This document shows positions 42,738 through 52,200 of a stretch of DNA of 64,000 nt, one piece after another (positions within the stretch are counted from its first letter, which is position 1; every line of letters begins with the position of its first letter). The notes under the pieces were generated by a model, which was not told the DNA's origin, did not search any database, and saw only the letters and a program-made list of their open reading frames with translations. The stretch comes from GCA-016699895 sp964633435 (GTDB lineage: Bacteria > Patescibacteriota > Saccharimonadia > Saccharimonadales > Saccharimonadaceae): positions 62,001 through 126,000 of the forward strand of contig CAZWHA010000002.1 of assembly GCA_964633435.1 (NCBI GenBank), written 5' to 3'. The translations under genes were made by a program, and so were the position numbers.

Positions 42738-42827
42738 TTACATCTTTTGGTCGTCCCGAGGGGGGGGTGTGGGCACGGTTTCTGTTAAAGCTCTATAGCC
42801 AGTCAGAGTATTGCCGTGTCTCCTCAT
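42738..42827 (-). other. Upstream fragment of the same gene, out of frame at the C8 tract
   Basis: Starting from ATG at 42827, placed 10 bases after the TAGAAT box, the frame reads MRRHGNTLTGYRALTETV, then PTPPP at the C8 run, and stops at TAA 42738-42740. With nine C the frame would pass into the downstream gene, reading PPPSGRPKDVNSKAVQ and then SIIGHYLR before the downstream Met. The joined sequence looks like natural protein. Confidence 0.6.
42760..42767 (-). repeat. C8 homopolymer tract
   Basis: Eight G on the plus strand, eight C in the sense strand of the 41842-42827 gene. It lies exactly at the point where the two frames part. Confidence 0.85.
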
Positions 42828-42837
42828 CTTGATCCCC

Positions 42838-42866
42838 ATTCTATACTAGCTATACGCTAATGACAA
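42838..42866 (-). promoter_or_regulatory. Promoter of the frameshifted hypothetical
   Basis: TTGTCA, 17 bases, TAGAAT on the minus strand, 10 bases before the ATG at 42827. Its position supports that ATG as the real start. Confidence 0.7.
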
Positions 42867-42891
42867 TAGCTCCGGATACTATAAATAGTGG

Positions 42892-42897
42892 TACAAT
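42892..42897 (+). promoter_or_regulatory. -10 box, leaderless, for the methyltransferase
   Basis: TACAAT, 7 bases before the ATG at 42905. The -35 box is poor. Confidence 0.55.
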
Positions 42898-42904
42898 GGA
42901 GTGA

Positions 42905-43528
42905 ATGGCACACAATCACACTCACGAAGAAGCTCAGGCCGAGGAATTATCATTCTGGCTGAGCCCGGGCGCTGAGCTAGGCGAACAGTTAAAGCAGCTG
43001 ACGTATGCTCCGCTGTTGGGCCTGGAATTTGAACATGACGGTAATTCGCCGTACGTCATCAACAAGCCTGGTCAATCGATCATCGATATCGGTGGCGGTC
43101 CGGTGTCGCTGCTGCTAAAAACTAATGCTGGTGCCAAGGCTGTAATCGATCCGTGTCACTATCCCGATTGGGTGCAGAGTCGATATGAGCAGAACGGTGT
43201 CAATTGGTTACGCGAGGTTGCTGAAATGCGTCAGACCGGACTAGTAGGAACGGCCGACGAAGTTTGGCTGTATAACGTCTTGCAGCATACTACCGATCCG
43301 CAACAGATTTTCGCTAATGTCCTAGCCTACCTGAAGCCAGGCGGAGTTTTCCGGTTCGTTGACTGGATAGAGACCGATACTAATGTTGCTCATCCGATCT
43401 CGCTGACAGTAGATGATATTAACGGATATCTATCGGCAGCCGGATTCACCAATTTCGAAGTCAAAATAGTCGAATTGCACGAAAACGGTGCCTACGGCAA
43501 AGCTGCTTATTTCGTGACTAAGAAGTAA
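42905..43528 (+). CDS. SAM-dependent methyltransferase
   Basis: 207 residues. Class I fold with SIIDIGGGPVSLLLKTNAG (SAM-binding motif I, about 55-73), VIDPCHYPDW (motif II), DEVWLYNVLQHTTDPQQIF (motif IV region) and YLKPGGVFRFVDW (post-II strand). A His-rich N-terminus (MAHNHTHEE) may bind metal. Substrate unknown. Single-gene unit on the plus strand. Confidence 0.82.
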   Translation: MAHNHTHEEAQAEELSFWLSPGAELGEQLKQLTYAPLLGLEFEHDGNSPYVINKPGQSIIDIGGGPVSLLLKTNAGAKAVIDPCHYPDWVQSRYEQNGVNWLREVAEMRQTGLVGTADEVWLYNVLQHTTDPQQIFANVLAYLKPGGVFRFVDWIETDTNVAHPISLTVDDINGYLSAAGFTNFEVKIVELHENGAYGKAAYFVTKK

Positions 43529-43540
43529 ATCCGCTGTATC

Positions 43541-43571
43541 AAAAAATCGACCACCCTGTGGATGATCGATT
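43541..43571 (-). terminator. Terminator of rpsL-rpsG
   Basis: On the minus strand AATCGA pairs with TCGATT and CCAC with GTGG around a 3-base loop, with an internal bulge, then a T run. Confidence 0.7.
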
Positions 43572-43590
43572 ATGATTAGCGAAAACTCGA

Positions 43591-44070
43591 TTAGCCTCTC
43601 GCAAAGTGGGCGAAGGCACGGTTGGCCTCGGCCATGCGATGAGTGTCTTCCTTTTTCTTGAACGCGGCGCCAGTTTGATTGACGGCGTCGACAATCTCCG
43701 CAGCCAGACGCTGTTCGTATGGCATACCACTACGAGCGCGAGCTGACTGTACCAGCCACATGAATGCGTAGTGCTGCTGACGGTGGCCCTGGATTGGGAA
43801 CGGAATCTGATAGTTAGCACCACCAACACGGCGGCTTTTGACTTCGTAATTCGGGCTGATGTTCCTCAGTGCGGTTTCGAGAACCTCGAGTGGTTCCTCG
43901 CTCTTGAGCTTTTTGGCAGCAGTTTCGAGAGCGCCATAGACGGCCTTTTCAGAAACATGCTTTTTGCCATCGAGCATTGATTTATTGATCAAACGCTGCA
44001 CCAGAACGCTGTTATATTTGCGATCAGGGTTGATTTTGCGCTGCAATGATTTGGTAGTTTTGCGTGGCAT
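43591..44070 (-). CDS. rpsG: Ribosomal protein S7
   Basis: 159 residues. MPRKTTKSLQRKINPDRKYN, then VLVQRLINKSMLDGKKHVSE, EVKSRRVGGANYQIPFPI and a C-terminal AEANRAFAHFARG, all typical. It organises the 30S head. The ATG overlaps the rpsL stop (TAATG). fusA and tuf do not follow as in the usual str operon; a terminator does. Confidence 0.97.
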   Translation of the reverse strand: MPRKTTKSLQRKINPDRKYNSVLVQRLINKSMLDGKKHVSEKAVYGALETAAKKLKSEEPLEVLETALRNISPNYEVKSRRVGGANYQIPFPIQGHRQQHYAFMWLVQSARARSGMPYEQRLAAEIVDAVNQTGAAFKKKEDTHRMAEANRAFAHFARG

Positions 44071-44483
44071 TATTTGTCTCCCTTCTTGGTGCCGTATTTA
44101 CTGCGGCCTTGTTTACGATTCTCGACACCTTGCAGGTCGAGTGCACCGCGCACGATATGATAACGCACACCTGGCAAGTCAGGCACACGACCACCACGAA
44201 CGAGCACGACCGCGTGCTCCTGTAGGTTGTGCTTTTCGCCACCGATATAGGCCCAGACCTCTTGACCATTGGTTAAACGAACGCGAGCGACTTTGCGCAT
44301 AGCAGAGTTCGGTTTTTTCGGGGTTTTAGTCGTGACTTTGATACAAACGCCGCGCTTTAGTGGGCCGTCTTTTTGATAGGTTCGAACCTTTAGTGTGTTC
44401 TGGATACTCAAAAGTGCCGGTGATTTGGACTTTTTGGCAGCGCTTTTTCGTGGTTTGCGCACCAATTGATTGATTGTTGGCAT
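44070..44483 (-). CDS. rpsL: Ribosomal protein S12
   Basis: 137 residues. PTINQLVRKPRKS, KTPKKPNSAMRKVARVRLTN, VWAYIGGEKHNLQEHAVVLV and GRVPDLPGVRYHIVRG match S12. It shapes the decoding centre. The C-terminal tail is Lys/Arg-rich. Start ATG at 44483 with AGAGGAGA ahead. Confidence 0.97.
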   Translation of the reverse strand: MPTINQLVRKPRKSAAKKSKSPALLSIQNTLKVRTYQKDGPLKRGVCIKVTTKTPKKPNSAMRKVARVRLTNGQEVWAYIGGEKHNLQEHAVVLVRGGRVPDLPGVRYHIVRGALDLQGVENRKQGRSKYGTKKGDK

Positions 44484-44514
44484 CAATTCTCCTCTAGTTC
44501 TTAACAACTTTAAC

Positions 44515-44546
44515 TAGTTTTTCGCCTCAGCACAGGTGAAAAACTA
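44515..44546 (-). promoter_or_regulatory. Long hairpin in the rpsL-rpsG leader
   Basis: TAGTTTTTCACCT pairs with AGGCGAAAAACTA, 13 pairs with one mismatch and a 6-base loop, 31 bases before the rpsL start. It could mark an autogenous control site or an attenuator. Confidence 0.5.
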
Positions 44547-44561
44547 TGAAACTCGCCTATT

Positions 44562-44590
44562 ATTGTAGCAAAAATCGCTGAGTTTGTCTA
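44562..44590 (-). promoter_or_regulatory. Promoter of rpsL-rpsG
   Basis: TAGACA, 17 bases, TACAAT on the minus strand. Its -35 box overlaps the stop codon of the 220-residue hypothetical. Confidence 0.7.
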
Positions 44591-45250
44591 GCGTTTTCGC
44601 CGCTGTTTGAACTGTTCGACAAAAGCATTGGTCGATATATGAATTTTAGAAAACTCTATTGGTTTTTGGGGATTGCCTTCTGATCCTTTGATCTTTTCAG
44701 CTGCACGAGCAAATGATGTTATCGCGTCGTGCTCCTTAGGAGTTATTTCAGTTGCTGGCTCCATCTGTAGACCATATTTTCTGGCAAAAATCTTTATGAG
44801 GCCTGTATGAGATGTGGCAATAATGTCATCAGGAAGTTTGCTACGGCGAACGTCCACTTCTTTTGCAAGGCGCCTCAGGTGGCGATCGATGGTTAATAGC
44901 TCTCTTGTCCCAGTTGTCCTTGGCACGTAATGAGCGCTCATGTAATCCGGATGCCTATGGAGTTGGACTGGACCGGATACTAATATCCCGCCCGTCACTC
45001 TGTCGGTGAGCTCGCGCGGAAAGTCGTACCCGAGACAAAACAACGTGGCGGCACCGATTACGACCGCCTTAACTAGCAGCGGGTCATCGGCAAAGTTTTG
45101 TGTACCACCGGCTATGTCTTGCATGATAAGTCCGTGGATATCCCTTTTTTTGATTAGCTCCGCTTCGGGACGACCCCTACGAAGGACTCCGCCTAGAAAG
45201 TTCAGCGACTCGAACGACGTTAGTTTTGATGTCTGCTTATTCACTTTCAT
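44588..45250 (-). CDS. Hypothetical soluble protein
   Basis: 220 residues, unknown family. It has a hydrophobic helix-like stretch (LLVKAVVIGAATLFCLGYDF, about 60-80) that could be buried rather than a membrane segment, a His-rich part (VQLHRHPDYMSAHYVPRTTG), and a basic C-terminus (EQFKQRRKR). Shine-Dalgarno GAGGAGA. It sits between rpoC and rpsL with its own promoter. Confidence 0.7.
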   Translation of the reverse strand: MKVNKQTSKLTSFESLNFLGGVLRRGRPEAELIKKRDIHGLIMQDIAGGTQNFADDPLLVKAVVIGAATLFCLGYDFPRELTDRVTGGILVSGPVQLHRHPDYMSAHYVPRTTGTRELLTIDRHLRRLAKEVDVRRSKLPDDIIATSHTGLIKIFARKYGLQMEPATEITPKEHDAITSFARAAEKIKGSEGNPQKPIEFSKIHISTNAFVEQFKQRRKR

Positions 45251-45264
45251 AATGCTATCTCCTC

Positions 45265-45293
45265 ATTATAGCACATTTTGTTAAAAATTGCAA
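45265..45293 (-). promoter_or_regulatory. Promoter of the 220-residue hypothetical
   Basis: TTGCAA, 17 bases, TATAAT on the minus strand. Confidence 0.75.
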
Positions 45294-45295
45294 CC

Positions 45296-45331
45296 AAAAA
45301 CCACCCTCGAACTGGGGTCAGAGGATGGTTT
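45296..45331 (-). terminator. Terminator of rpoB-rpoC
   Basis: AAACCATCCTC pairs with GAGGGTGGTTT (one G-T pair) around a 12-base loop, followed by TTTTT on the minus strand. Confidence 0.8.
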
Positions 45332-45352
45332 GTTGGATCGATGATCGCTGAT

Positions 45353-48300
45353 TTACTCTGCGATATCCATCTGGTTGGCAGTATCGAGATCGTCATACTG
45401 CTCGTCGGCGAACTCCTGTTCCGACAGGACGCCAGTACCGACCGGAATCTTGCGGCCGATAATAACGTTCTCCTTGAGACCATACAGATGATCGACTCGA
45501 CCAGAAGTGGCGGCGGCGATTAACACGCGCGTCGTATCCTGGAACGAAGCAGCCGACAGGAAGCTATCACTATAGATTGAAACTTTGGTGATACCGAGTA
45601 GCAACTGCGTGAACTCCGCTGGCTGCTTACCTTCGGCCTCGAGCTGTTTATTGGTGTGTACCACCAACGCTTTCGAGGCAACGTGACCAGCCACAAATGG
45701 GCTGTCGCCTGGCTCCTCAATCTGAACGCGACTGAACATCTGACGCACGATGATCTCGAGATGTTTCGGCGAAATGTTCTGTCCCTGGGCAGCATAGATA
45801 CGTAGTACGTCATTGATGATGTAGCGCTCGGTTTCCTCGATACCCTTGAGAGCCATCAGCTGATGCAGGTTAATTGAACCAGTGGTAATACGATCGCCAG
45901 CTTTGACTTCGTCACCCGTTGTAACGAGCAGCTGTCGATAGTTCGGGAACTCGTATTTCAACGCAGCGTTCTTGGCCGCAGTCAGGGTGATTTTGCCCTT
46001 GCCGAGCTCGACAGTGCCATCAAATGGCGCTACGAGCGGCAATTCGCCATCTTCATTAGTAGCGAGTACGTCGCCAGTTTTGACCACGGCACCTTTTTTG
46101 ACTTTTACAACCTGGCCCTCGGCTAGGTCAATGGTTTCGGTGCGACTGCTGGTTGGGGTGACTTCGACGGCATATTTATCGTCGCGTTCACTCACTGAAA
46201 CGACGCCATCGTAGTCGCTGAGGATAGCTTCACCTTTTGGTGCGCGAGCTTCGAACAGCTCGTCAACGCGTGGCAGACCCTGGGCAATGTCGTCACCACC
46301 CACACCCGAGGAGTGTTTGGTGTCGAGGGTTAGCTGGGTACCAGGTTCGCCAACTGATTGAGCGGCGATCACGCCGATCGGCTCGGCCTGGCTGACCAGG
46401 AAGCCGGTTGACATATCGATACCATAGGACTTTTGCGGGATACCGTTTAATTCTGGCGTAGTCAGGACCGACATGATCTTGACAACAGTAACTGATTCGT
46501 CATTTTGAATGTCATTGGCAACATCGAGGGTAATCAGATCACCCTTCTTAACATAACCGGTGATGTCTTCGGCGGTATAACGGCCAGCGATGCGATCAGC
46601 AAAGTTGATCATGGTGTCTTCGGTTTCGCTGCGATAGATAGCAAAGCCTGGATCCTCGCTAGCACCTTCGTCATCGACAGTGAACACGTCTTGCGACACA
46701 TCGACGAGACGACGAGTCAAATAGCCAGAGTCGGCAGTCTTGAGCGCGGTACTAACAGCACCGAAGCGCGAACCGCGGGTTACCACGAAAGCTTCGAGCG
46801 GCGTCATGCCGTGTTTAAAGCTGTTGCGGACCGGCAGCTCGATAGCGCGACCGAGAGCATCCACCTGGATACCGATCATGGCGGCAGCTTGCTTAATGTT
46901 GTCGACTGAGCCGCGAGCACCAGAGTTAGCAAGCACGGCAGTCGAGGTGTCGAGCCCAGCCATTGAGGCTTTAACTTCGTCGGTGACCCGAGCGTCAATA
47001 TCACGCCAGGTTTTGACCGTTAGCTTGTAACGCTCGTCATTGGTAATCAGACCCTGATCATACTGGTCAGCGATCGCCGAAACCTTTTTGTCGCCCTCGG
47101 CGATGATCTCATCGAGATCGGCCAGTTCAAAGTAATCGTCCATGCCAGTTGAGATAGCAGCGCGGGTAGCATGCTCTAGCGCCAGGTCCTTGATGGCGTC
47201 AGCCGTGGCGGCAGTCACCTCGGCACCATAATGGTTAAAGACGCGGGCTAGGACACGACTAACAGCCTTTTTGTTTAGGATCTCGTTAACGAACGGAAAG
47301 TCTGCTGGCAATACTTCGTTAAACAAGACGCGACCCAGCGTTGTTTCGCGAGTTTCGCCGCGGAATTTGATGATAATCGGCGTTTGATTCTCGATCTCAC
47401 CCGCATCGCGAGCTAGCAGAGCCTCGCCAGTGTCAGCAAATAGACGTGGCTTTTCACCATCTTTTAGTTGAGCGTCTGGCTTGTCATAGGTCAGATAGTA
47501 ACAACCGAGGACGATATCCTGGTAAATCGACAGAATCGGTGAACCATCGGCTGGTTTTAGCAAGTTGTTGGTGGCACTCATCAGATCACGAGCTTCGGCC
47601 TGAGCCTCGGCACTGAGCGGCAAATGAACAGCCATTTGGTCGCCGTCAAAGTCAGCGTTAAAGCCTGATGTTACCAGTGGCGGCAACTGAATCGCTTGGC
47701 CTTCGATGAGTCGAGGCTGGAAAGCCTGGATCGACAAGCGGTGCAGCGTCGGCGCACGGTTTAAGAGCACATATTTGCCCTTGATAGCTTCGTCGAGCGC
47801 GTCCCAGATAATTGGATCACCGGCCTCGATGAGACGTGTAGCCGTGCGAATGTTATGAGCTTGCTCCCATTCCAACAATTTGCTGAGCACGAATGGCTTG
47901 AACAGCTCCATTGCCATAGCTTTTGGCAGACCACATTCGTTCAGTTTCAGTTCTGGACCAGACACAATGACGGAGCGACCAGAATAGTCGACGCGCTTGC
48001 CGAGTAGGTTCTGGCGGAAGCGACCTTGCTTGCCTTTTAATAAGTCGCTCAGCGATTTCAGACGGCGGCGATTGCCGGTAGCTTGCGCCGAGCGAGTGCC
48101 ACGAGTAGCACTGTTATCGACCAAGGCATCAACGGCTTCTTGCAGCATGCGCATTTCGTTGCGAGTAATCACGGCCGGTGCATTCAATTCGTTGAGCTTC
48201 TTCAAGCGGTTGTTGCGGTTAATGACGCGGCGATACAGATCGTTCAGGTCAGAGGTCGCAAAGCGGCCGCCAGTCAACTGCACCATTGGCCGTAGATCTG

Positions 48301-49240
48301 GAGGAATGACTGGTAGCACGGTCAAGCACATCGATTCTGGCTGAACACCGGCACTGGCCATACCCTCGAGCATTTTGAGACGCTTTTGAATCTTCTTTTT
48401 GCGCTGACCTTTGGCTTCTTCGGCCTCGGCCGATAATTCAGCGATCAGCTCTGACAGATCGATTTCACTGAGCAATTGATGCAGGGCTGAACCGCCCATG
48501 CCAACTTCAACCAGGTCTTCGTAGTCCTCGGGCAAATTGCGATAAGCATTCTCGCTCATCAGCGCGCCCTTTTTCAGACTCTCAAGCGCGGTCTTTTTGT
48601 CGTTGTAATCCTCGGTTAGATCCTCGAGCTCGCGGTTCATCTGGGCTGATAGCTCTTTGACATCAACCGAGTTGTCAGAGGTAACTTCGTCGCCACCGTC
48701 ACTCTGTTCCATACCCGCAGCTTTTTCGTAGCGGATCTTGATAGCGGCACGACCAGCCTCGAACGTCGCTTCGTTGTCAGCTAGCAGCTGAGCGATTTTT
48801 TCCTCGTCCGCACTCAGGATGATATAGGACTGAAAATACGCGACACGCTCGATATTTTTCACCGTAATATTCAGTAGTAGCGACATTGCGCTCGGTACGC
48901 CGCGCATAAACCAAATGTGCGCCACTGGTGTCGCCAATTTGATATGGCCCATGCGTTCGCGCCGTGCACTCGATTTGGTAACCAGTTCGCCGTTTTTGTC
49001 CACGGCAGCTTCGCGGCTACGCACACCTTTTAGCTTGGCGTCATGCGGATTGATGTCTTTGACTGGGCCAAAGATTCGTTCGCAGAACAGGCCGTCGCGC
49101 TCTGGTTTTTGAGTACGATAGTTGATAGTTTCCGGTTTCAACACCTCACCATATGACCACGACAGAATGTCATCAGCGCTCGCTACTGCTAGACGCACTG
49201 CGTCAAAATCAGCGATTGTTTTGTCGTCTTGCCTTGCCAT
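45353..49240 (-). CDS. rpoC: RNA polymerase beta' subunit
   Basis: 1295 residues. It has FRQNLLGKRVDYSGRSVIVS, the catalytic NADFDGDQMAVH, the bridge-helix and trigger-loop region SGARGSVDNIKQAAAMIG, and EPIGVIAAQSVGEPGTQLTL. Both zinc sites are missing. Where most bacteria have four Cys after GLFCERIFGP, this protein has KDINPHDAKLKGVRSREA. The second site, expected after LTRRLVDV and before the GVIAAQS motif, has no Cys (DEGASEDPGFAIYRS; LTTPELNGIPQKSYGID). The ATG overlaps the rpoB stop (TAATG). Confidence 0.98.
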   Translation of the reverse strand: MARQDDKTIADFDAVRLAVASADDILSWSYGEVLKPETINYRTQKPERDGLFCERIFGPVKDINPHDAKLKGVRSREAAVDKNGELVTKSSARRERMGHIKLATPVAHIWFMRGVPSAMSLLLNITVKNIERVAYFQSYIILSADEEKIAQLLADNEATFEAGRAAIKIRYEKAAGMEQSDGGDEVTSDNSVDVKELSAQMNRELEDLTEDYNDKKTALESLKKGALMSENAYRNLPEDYEDLVEVGMGGSALHQLLSEIDLSELIAELSAEAEEAKGQRKKKIQKRLKMLEGMASAGVQPESMCLTVLPVIPPDLRPMVQLTGGRFATSDLNDLYRRVINRNNRLKKLNELNAPAVITRNEMRMLQEAVDALVDNSATRGTRSAQATGNRRRLKSLSDLLKGKQGRFRQNLLGKRVDYSGRSVIVSGPELKLNECGLPKAMAMELFKPFVLSKLLEWEQAHNIRTATRLIEAGDPIIWDALDEAIKGKYVLLNRAPTLHRLSIQAFQPRLIEGQAIQLPPLVTSGFNADFDGDQMAVHLPLSAEAQAEARDLMSATNNLLKPADGSPILSIYQDIVLGCYYLTYDKPDAQLKDGEKPRLFADTGEALLARDAGEIENQTPIIIKFRGETRETTLGRVLFNEVLPADFPFVNEILNKKAVSRVLARVFNHYGAEVTAATADAIKDLALEHATRAAISTGMDDYFELADLDEIIAEGDKKVSAIADQYDQGLITNDERYKLTVKTWRDIDARVTDEVKASMAGLDTSTAVLANSGARGSVDNIKQAAAMIGIQVDALGRAIELPVRNSFKHGMTPLEAFVVTRGSRFGAVSTALKTADSGYLTRRLVDVSQDVFTVDDEGASEDPGFAIYRSETEDTMINFADRIAGRYTAEDITGYVKKGDLITLDVANDIQNDESVTVVKIMSVLTTPELNGIPQKSYGIDMSTGFLVSQAEPIGVIAAQSVGEPGTQLTLDTKHSSGVGGDDIAQGLPRVDELFEARAPKGEAILSDYDGVVSVSERDDKYAVEVTPTSSRTETIDLAEGQVVKVKKGAVVKTGDVLATNEDGELPLVAPFDGTVELGKGKITLTAAKNAALKYEFPNYRQLLVTTGDEVKAGDRITTGSINLHQLMALKGIEETERYIINDVLRIYAAQGQNISPKHLEIIVRQMFSRVQIEEPGDSPFVAGHVASKALVVHTNKQLEAEGKQPAEFTQLLLGITKVSIYSDSFLSAASFQDTTRVLIAAATSGRVDHLYGLKENVIIGRKIPVGTGVLSEQEFADEQYDDLDTANQMDIAE

Positions 49241-52200
49241 TACGCGTCCTCCTCTTCGTCATCATTCGTTGCTATGTCTTCGTCTAATTCAGGTTCAGCC
49301 TCGGCGTCTTCGACTTCTGCGGCAAAGCCACTTTCGTCAGTTTCGGCAATATGTACATTACCACCGAGCTCAATCTCGCCGCCTTCGTCAGCTTCGTCGC
49401 CGACGAGCTCTTCATTCGAGTCGATGATTTCGATATCGTTCGATTCGTCAAGTTTACCGCCGGTACCACGAGCCACGACAATATCTTCGGCATCTTGCAG
49501 CTCGTCATCTTTGACCATGTCAACACGCAGACCCAAGCCCTGGAGCTCTTTCACGAGAACCTTGAAGCCTTCTGGAACCTCTGGGCCTTCGATTGGCTGG
49601 TTCTTGATGATTGATTCGTAGGCCTTGGCACGACCCTTGACATCGTCAGACTTGATCGTCAGCATTTCCTGCAACGTAGTTGCAGCGCCATACGCTTCGA
49701 GTGCCCACACCTCCATCTCGCCAAAGCGCTGACCACCGTTTTGGGCTTTACCACCGAGTGGCTGCTGGGTGACCATGGTGTAAGGGCCAGTCGAACGAGC
49801 ATGAATCTTGTCTGCTACCATGTGGTGCAATTTAATCATATACATGTTACCAACAGTGGTCTTTTCCTGGAAGGCTTCGCCAGTACGACCGTCAAATAGT
49901 TGAACCTTGCCGTCTTCTGGCAAGCCAGCTTTTTTCAGCTCCTCGATGATGGCTTCGCGTGGAATACCATCAAATCCTGGGCTAGCGACTTTGTAGCCAA
50001 GCGCCCTAGCTGCCATACCGATATGAACCTCAAATAGCTGTCCAAGGTTCATACGACTCGGCACACCCAGCGGATTCAAGATCATATCAACTGGAGTACC
50101 ATCATCCATGAATGGCATATCTTCGACTGGCAGTACACGCGCCACGACACCCTTGTTACCGTAGCGACCAGCCAGCTTGTCACCAACCTGAATCTTGCGG
50201 GTTTGAGCGATAAAGATTTCGATCTGCTGCAAAACACCAGCCTTTAATTCGTGGCCAGATTCGCGGTCAAAGATCTTGACGGCAACAACTTTGCCGCCTT
50301 CGGAACGGCCAACGCGGTGCGACGTGTCACGGACATCTTTGGCCTTTTCACCAAAGATCGCACGGAGTAGTCGCTCCTCGGAGCTGAGCTCTTGCTCACC
50401 CTTTGGCGTAATCTTGCCAACGAGCACATCGCCAGCTTTCACTTCGCTACCGACGGTTACTACGCCGCGCTCGTCGAGATGACGCAGCGCTTCTTCGCCA
50501 ACATTTGGAATATCGCGGGTCACAATTTCTGGACCGAGTTTGGTATCGCGAATCTCTACCATAGACGAAGTAATGTTGATGTTAGTCAATTCATCATCTT
50601 CGACCAGGCGGCGGCTGATAATGATCGAGTCGTCCATATTGTAGCCTTTCCACGGCATGTAAGCGACCAACATATCGCGACCCAGCGCAAGCTCGCCATC
50701 GGCGATTGAAGCGCCTTCAATCAGTGGCTGGCCTTTGACGACCTTGTCGCCACGGTTGACAACAACCCGCTGGTTAAAGGAACGATCTTCGTTTGACTTG
50801 ACAAAGTGTAGCGGCTGGTAGGCGCGGATATCTTTGGCGCTGTATTTAACCTGAACTTCATCGGCGTCAGCACGAATAACTTCACCAGCGTCTTCGGCTA
50901 CAACGAGCTCTGACATATTACGAGCAACATCGTGCTCGATACCAGTACCAACCACTGGCACTGTTGGCCTAATCAGCGGTACGGCCTGGCGTTGCATATT
51001 TGAACCCATCAAGTTGCGGTCGATGCGGTTCTTTTCCAGGAACGGAATCAGGGCTGCGGTTGTGCCGATCACCTGGGTGCGGCTGACGTCCATATAGGTC
51101 ACTTCACTAGCATCGGCAGTTTCTGGTCGCAGGTTGCGACGAACGTCGACGCGGTCATGTTTAAAGGCACTGTCATTATTGAGTTCGGTCGAACTCTCGG
51201 CAATGATTTCCTTTTCCTCGGCTAGGCTGTCGAGGTAAACGACTTCTTTGGTGACTTTACCGTCTTTGACCTTGGCATAAGGTGCCTCGATAAAGCCATA
51301 CTCGTTCACTCGAGCGTAGGCGGCGAGGTTAAGCACCAAACCAACGTTAGCGCCTTCGGGAGTTTCCACGATACAGATACGCGAATAGTGGGTTGGATGA
51401 ACGTCACGCACCTCAATGCCAGCGCGTTCGCGTGTCAAACCACCAGGACCCATTGAACTGAGGCGGCGCTTGTGCGATAGCTCGCTCATTGGGTTGGCTT
51501 GGTCCATGAACTGCGACAGCTGACTCGAAGCAAAAAACTCGCGTACGGCAGCCACAATTGGACGAGCATTCACTAATTGGGCAGGCGTAACAGTGTCAAT
51601 ATCGGCCACGCTCATGCGGTCACGAACATTACGGTCCATACGCAGCATGCCAACACGGAACTGACGACCGACCAATTCGCCGACCATTTTGACGCGGCGG
51701 TTATGAAAGGCATCGATATCATCAGCTGGTTCCTGAGTGTTGTTGAGTCGAATGATCTCTGACACAATAGCAGTTAGGTCCTCGAGGCGCAACACGCGAT
51801 TTTCTGGCGTATTGGTGGCGTCAAAGCCAAGTCGCTGATTCATTTTGTAACGACCGACGCGACTGACGTCAAAGCGTTTGAAGTCAAAGAACATACGCTC
51901 GACCATCTGTTTGGCGTTATCAACCGTCGCGAGGTCGCCGGGGCGAATTTTGCGAAAAACTTCAATCAAAGCTTCGTTCGTACCACGGCTGGCATCTTTG
52001 TCGATAGTGGCGTCAATATACTTGGTGTCGCCAGTATCAACATCCTTGAATAGGTCTTTTAGCGCTGTATTGGTGCTGTAACCAAGCGCTCGCAACAGTG
52101 TAGTCACAGCAATTTTGCGGCGACGGTCGATTTTCACAAAAATTGCACCATTGGTAGCTGTTTCAAACTCGAGCCACGCGCCACGACCCGGAATCAACTT

